Source of the DNA: Chromatiales bacterium
Lineage (GTDB): Bacteria; Pseudomonadota; Gammaproteobacteria; UBA6429; Thiohalophilaceae
Direction of reading: 5' to 3'
Assembly: GCA_024641465.1 (NCBI GenBank)
Contig: JAHEDB010000104.1
Location: forward strand, 1-7,154
Length of the DNA: 7,154 nt
A model generated the notes under the pieces. That model saw nothing but the letters and a program-made list of their open reading frames with translations, was not told where the DNA came from and searched no databases. The first letter of the stretch is position 1. Each line of letters starts with the position of its first letter. Shown piece after piece: positions 5,651-7,154 of the stretch. A program made the position numbers and the translations under genes.

Positions 5651-7135
5651 ATGGATTTCTCAATTACTGGTCAAAACCCCGAACAGGTCGTAACAGACTG
5701 TGTCGTTGTAGGTGTATACGAGGGTCAGGAACTCACCCCAAGCGCCCAGTTGCTTGACACCGCCAGCCGGGGACTGCTGTCAGGATTGGTCAAGGCGGGT
5801 GATATTGAGGGCAAAACCGCTCAGACCCTGTTGTTGCATCAGGTTGAGGGAGTCACTGCCAAACGTATCCTGCTGGTCGGTTGCGGCAAAAAAGACAAAC
5901 TCACCCCCAGTCAGTTCCGCAAAATCAGTACCACTGCCCTGAAATTCCTCGATGACTCGGCCAGTGAATCGGCCCTGCTCTGCCTGGCGGAGCTGGAGGT
6001 GCCCGGCATGGGTACGCATCGCAAGATCCGCCAACTGGTCGAGGCCAGTCATTTTACCAACTACCGTTTTGCCACGACCAAGAGTGAGAAGGACACGCCC
6101 AGTCACCCCTTAGGGAAAATCGAGATCCACGGCGACCCGGCCGCCGGCGCCGCACAGCAGGCCCTGCAACAGGGTAATGCCATCGGTCTCGGGGTCAACC
6201 TGGCGCGGGAACTGGGTAACCTGCCGGGTAACATTTGCACCCCGACCCACCTGGCCAAACAGGCCGTACAAATCGCCCATGATTACAAACACATGAAGGC
6301 CACCATCCTCGAACAAAAGGACCTGGAAAAACTCGGCATGGGGTCTTTTCTGTCCGTCGCCAAGGGCAGTCGTGAGGCACCCAAGCTGATCGTGCTGGAA
6401 TATCAGGGGGCGGACAAAAATACCCAGCCCCATGTGCTGGTCGGCAAGGGCATCACCTTCGATTCCGGCGGTATTTCCATCAAACCCGGCGCGGCCATGG
6501 ATGAAATGAAATTCGATATGTGCGGCGCAGCCAGCGTGCTCGGTGCCATGCAGGCCATGGGCGAACTGCAACCTAAACTCAATGTGGTGGCCATCGTCCC
6601 CAGCTGCGAAAACCTGCCCGATGGCAATGCCAACAAACCGGGGGATATCGTCACCAGCATGTCGGGCCAGACCATCGAGGTCCTCAATACCGATGCCGAG
6701 GGCCGCCTGATCCTGTGCGATGCCCTGACCTACTCGGAAAAGTTCAATCCCGCCTCGGTGATCGATATCGCCACCCTCACCGGCGCCTGTGTCGTTGCGC
6801 TGGGCAAACACCCGGCCGGTCTGCTCGGCAATAACGATGCGCTGATCGAAGACATCAAGGCCGCCGCCAATACCAGCAGTGACCGGGTCTGGCAATTGCC
6901 GCTGTGGGAAGACTATCAGGAACAACTGAAGAGCAATTTTGCCGATATCGCCAACATCGGCGGCCCGGGTGCCGGCACCATCACCGCGGCCTGTTTCCTG
7001 TCGCGCTTCACCAAGAATCTGAAATGGGCTCATCTGGATATCGCCGGGGTGGCCTGGGAATCGGGGGCCAGCAAAGGCGCGACCGGCCGACCGGTGGCCC
7101 TGTTGACCCAATATCTGCTCGACCGTTGCCAGTAA
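5651..7135 (+). CDS. pepA: Leucyl aminopeptidase (M17 family, PepA)
   Basis: A cytoplasmic two-metal aminopeptidase that removes N-terminal residues, with a preference for leucine, from peptides in protein turnover; M17 enzymes are hexameric. Its 494 residues comprise an N-terminal regulatory alpha/beta domain (about 1-160) and the C-terminal catalytic domain, which contains NLARELGNLPGN (183-194). All the active-site residues expected from E. coli PepA are present with a constant offset of 4: K266 and D271 in GKGITFDSGG, K278, D289, and D348, E350 and R352 in the family signature NTDAEGRL (346-353). The enzyme should therefore be active. The start follows a strong AAGGAG at 5640-5645. E. coli PepA also binds DNA, as a carAB repressor and a Xer recombination accessory protein; whether this one does cannot be read from the sequence. 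In many Gammaproteobacteria pepA is followed by holC and valS, but only 19 bases remain after the stop. Confidence 0.97.
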   Translation: MDFSITGQNPEQVVTDCVVVGVYEGQELTPSAQLLDTASRGLLSGLVKAGDIEGKTAQTLLLHQVEGVTAKRILLVGCGKKDKLTPSQFRKISTTALKFLDDSASESALLCLAELEVPGMGTHRKIRQLVEASHFTNYRFATTKSEKDTPSHPLGKIEIHGDPAAGAAQQALQQGNAIGLGVNLARELGNLPGNICTPTHLAKQAVQIAHDYKHMKATILEQKDLEKLGMGSFLSVAKGSREAPKLIVLEYQGADKNTQPHVLVGKGITFDSGGISIKPGAAMDEMKFDMCGAASVLGAMQAMGELQPKLNVVAIVPSCENLPDGNANKPGDIVTSMSGQTIEVLNTDAEGRLILCDALTYSEKFNPASVIDIATLTGACVVALGKHPAGLLGNNDALIEDIKAAANTSSDRVWQLPLWEDYQEQLKSNFADIANIGGPGAGTITAACFLSRFTKNLKWAHLDIAGVAWESGASKGATGRPVALLTQYLLDRCQ

Positions 7136-7154
7136 GCCGGACCCGAGCATGACA

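Noticed and set aside
6110..7150. 346-codon minus-strand open frame opposite pepA
   Set aside because: Antisense to a complete, motif-verified leucyl aminopeptidase; the translation has no recognisable domain.
7136..7154. ATG at 7149 as the start of a following gene (possibly holC)
   Set aside because: Only two codons are visible and there is no clear Shine-Dalgarno; the idea rests solely on typical gene order.

Overview
This window looks like a chromosomal segment of a gammaproteobacterium. It has a large single-chain PurL of the proteobacterial type, the lptF-lptG pair, and pepA divergent from lptF, which is a common gammaproteobacterial arrangement. The sequence is moderately GC-rich and densely coding. 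I see no transposase, phage gene, tRNA, rRNA or CRISPR array. From memory, proteins like the three small paralogues here (DUF2173-like) are frequent in sulfur-oxidizing and related chemolithotrophic Gammaproteobacteria. That makes such a host a plausible guess, but nothing in the window itself proves it.

Layout. (1) Positions 1-1536, minus strand: the first 512 codons of purL; the gene runs off the left edge. (2) Positions 1601-2669, minus strand: three small tandem genes with tight spacing, transcribed toward purL, encoding 118, 112 and 110 aa proteins related to each other. Their fold pattern recalls roadblock/LC7 proteins. This is the least explained part of the window. (3) Positions 2670-2790: a divergent AT-rich promoter region. 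(4) Positions 2791-3309, plus strand: a small RDD-family membrane protein. (5) Around 3316-3334: an AT-only hairpin between convergent genes. (6) Positions 3330-5496, minus strand: lptF followed by lptG, the two transmembrane subunits of the LPS export ABC transporter, in an operon with 7 nt between them. lptF has to start at TTG. (7) Positions 5497-5650: a divergent promoter region. (8) Positions 5651-7135, plus strand: pepA, a complete leucyl aminopeptidase with all of its metal and catalytic residues. The last 19 bases hold no supportable gene.

How the genes work together. purL, lptFG and pepA are housekeeping genes for purine synthesis, outer-membrane LPS assembly and peptide turnover, with no shared pathway. 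The accessory content is the three-paralogue cassette. Two members keep a conserved C-terminal block (GWIV-K/R-G, then a Cys-rich strand, then NS-x-SLNE). The middle member has lost it. That pattern suggests a small hetero-oligomeric regulatory module rather than simple gene dosage, but no function can be read directly from the sequence.
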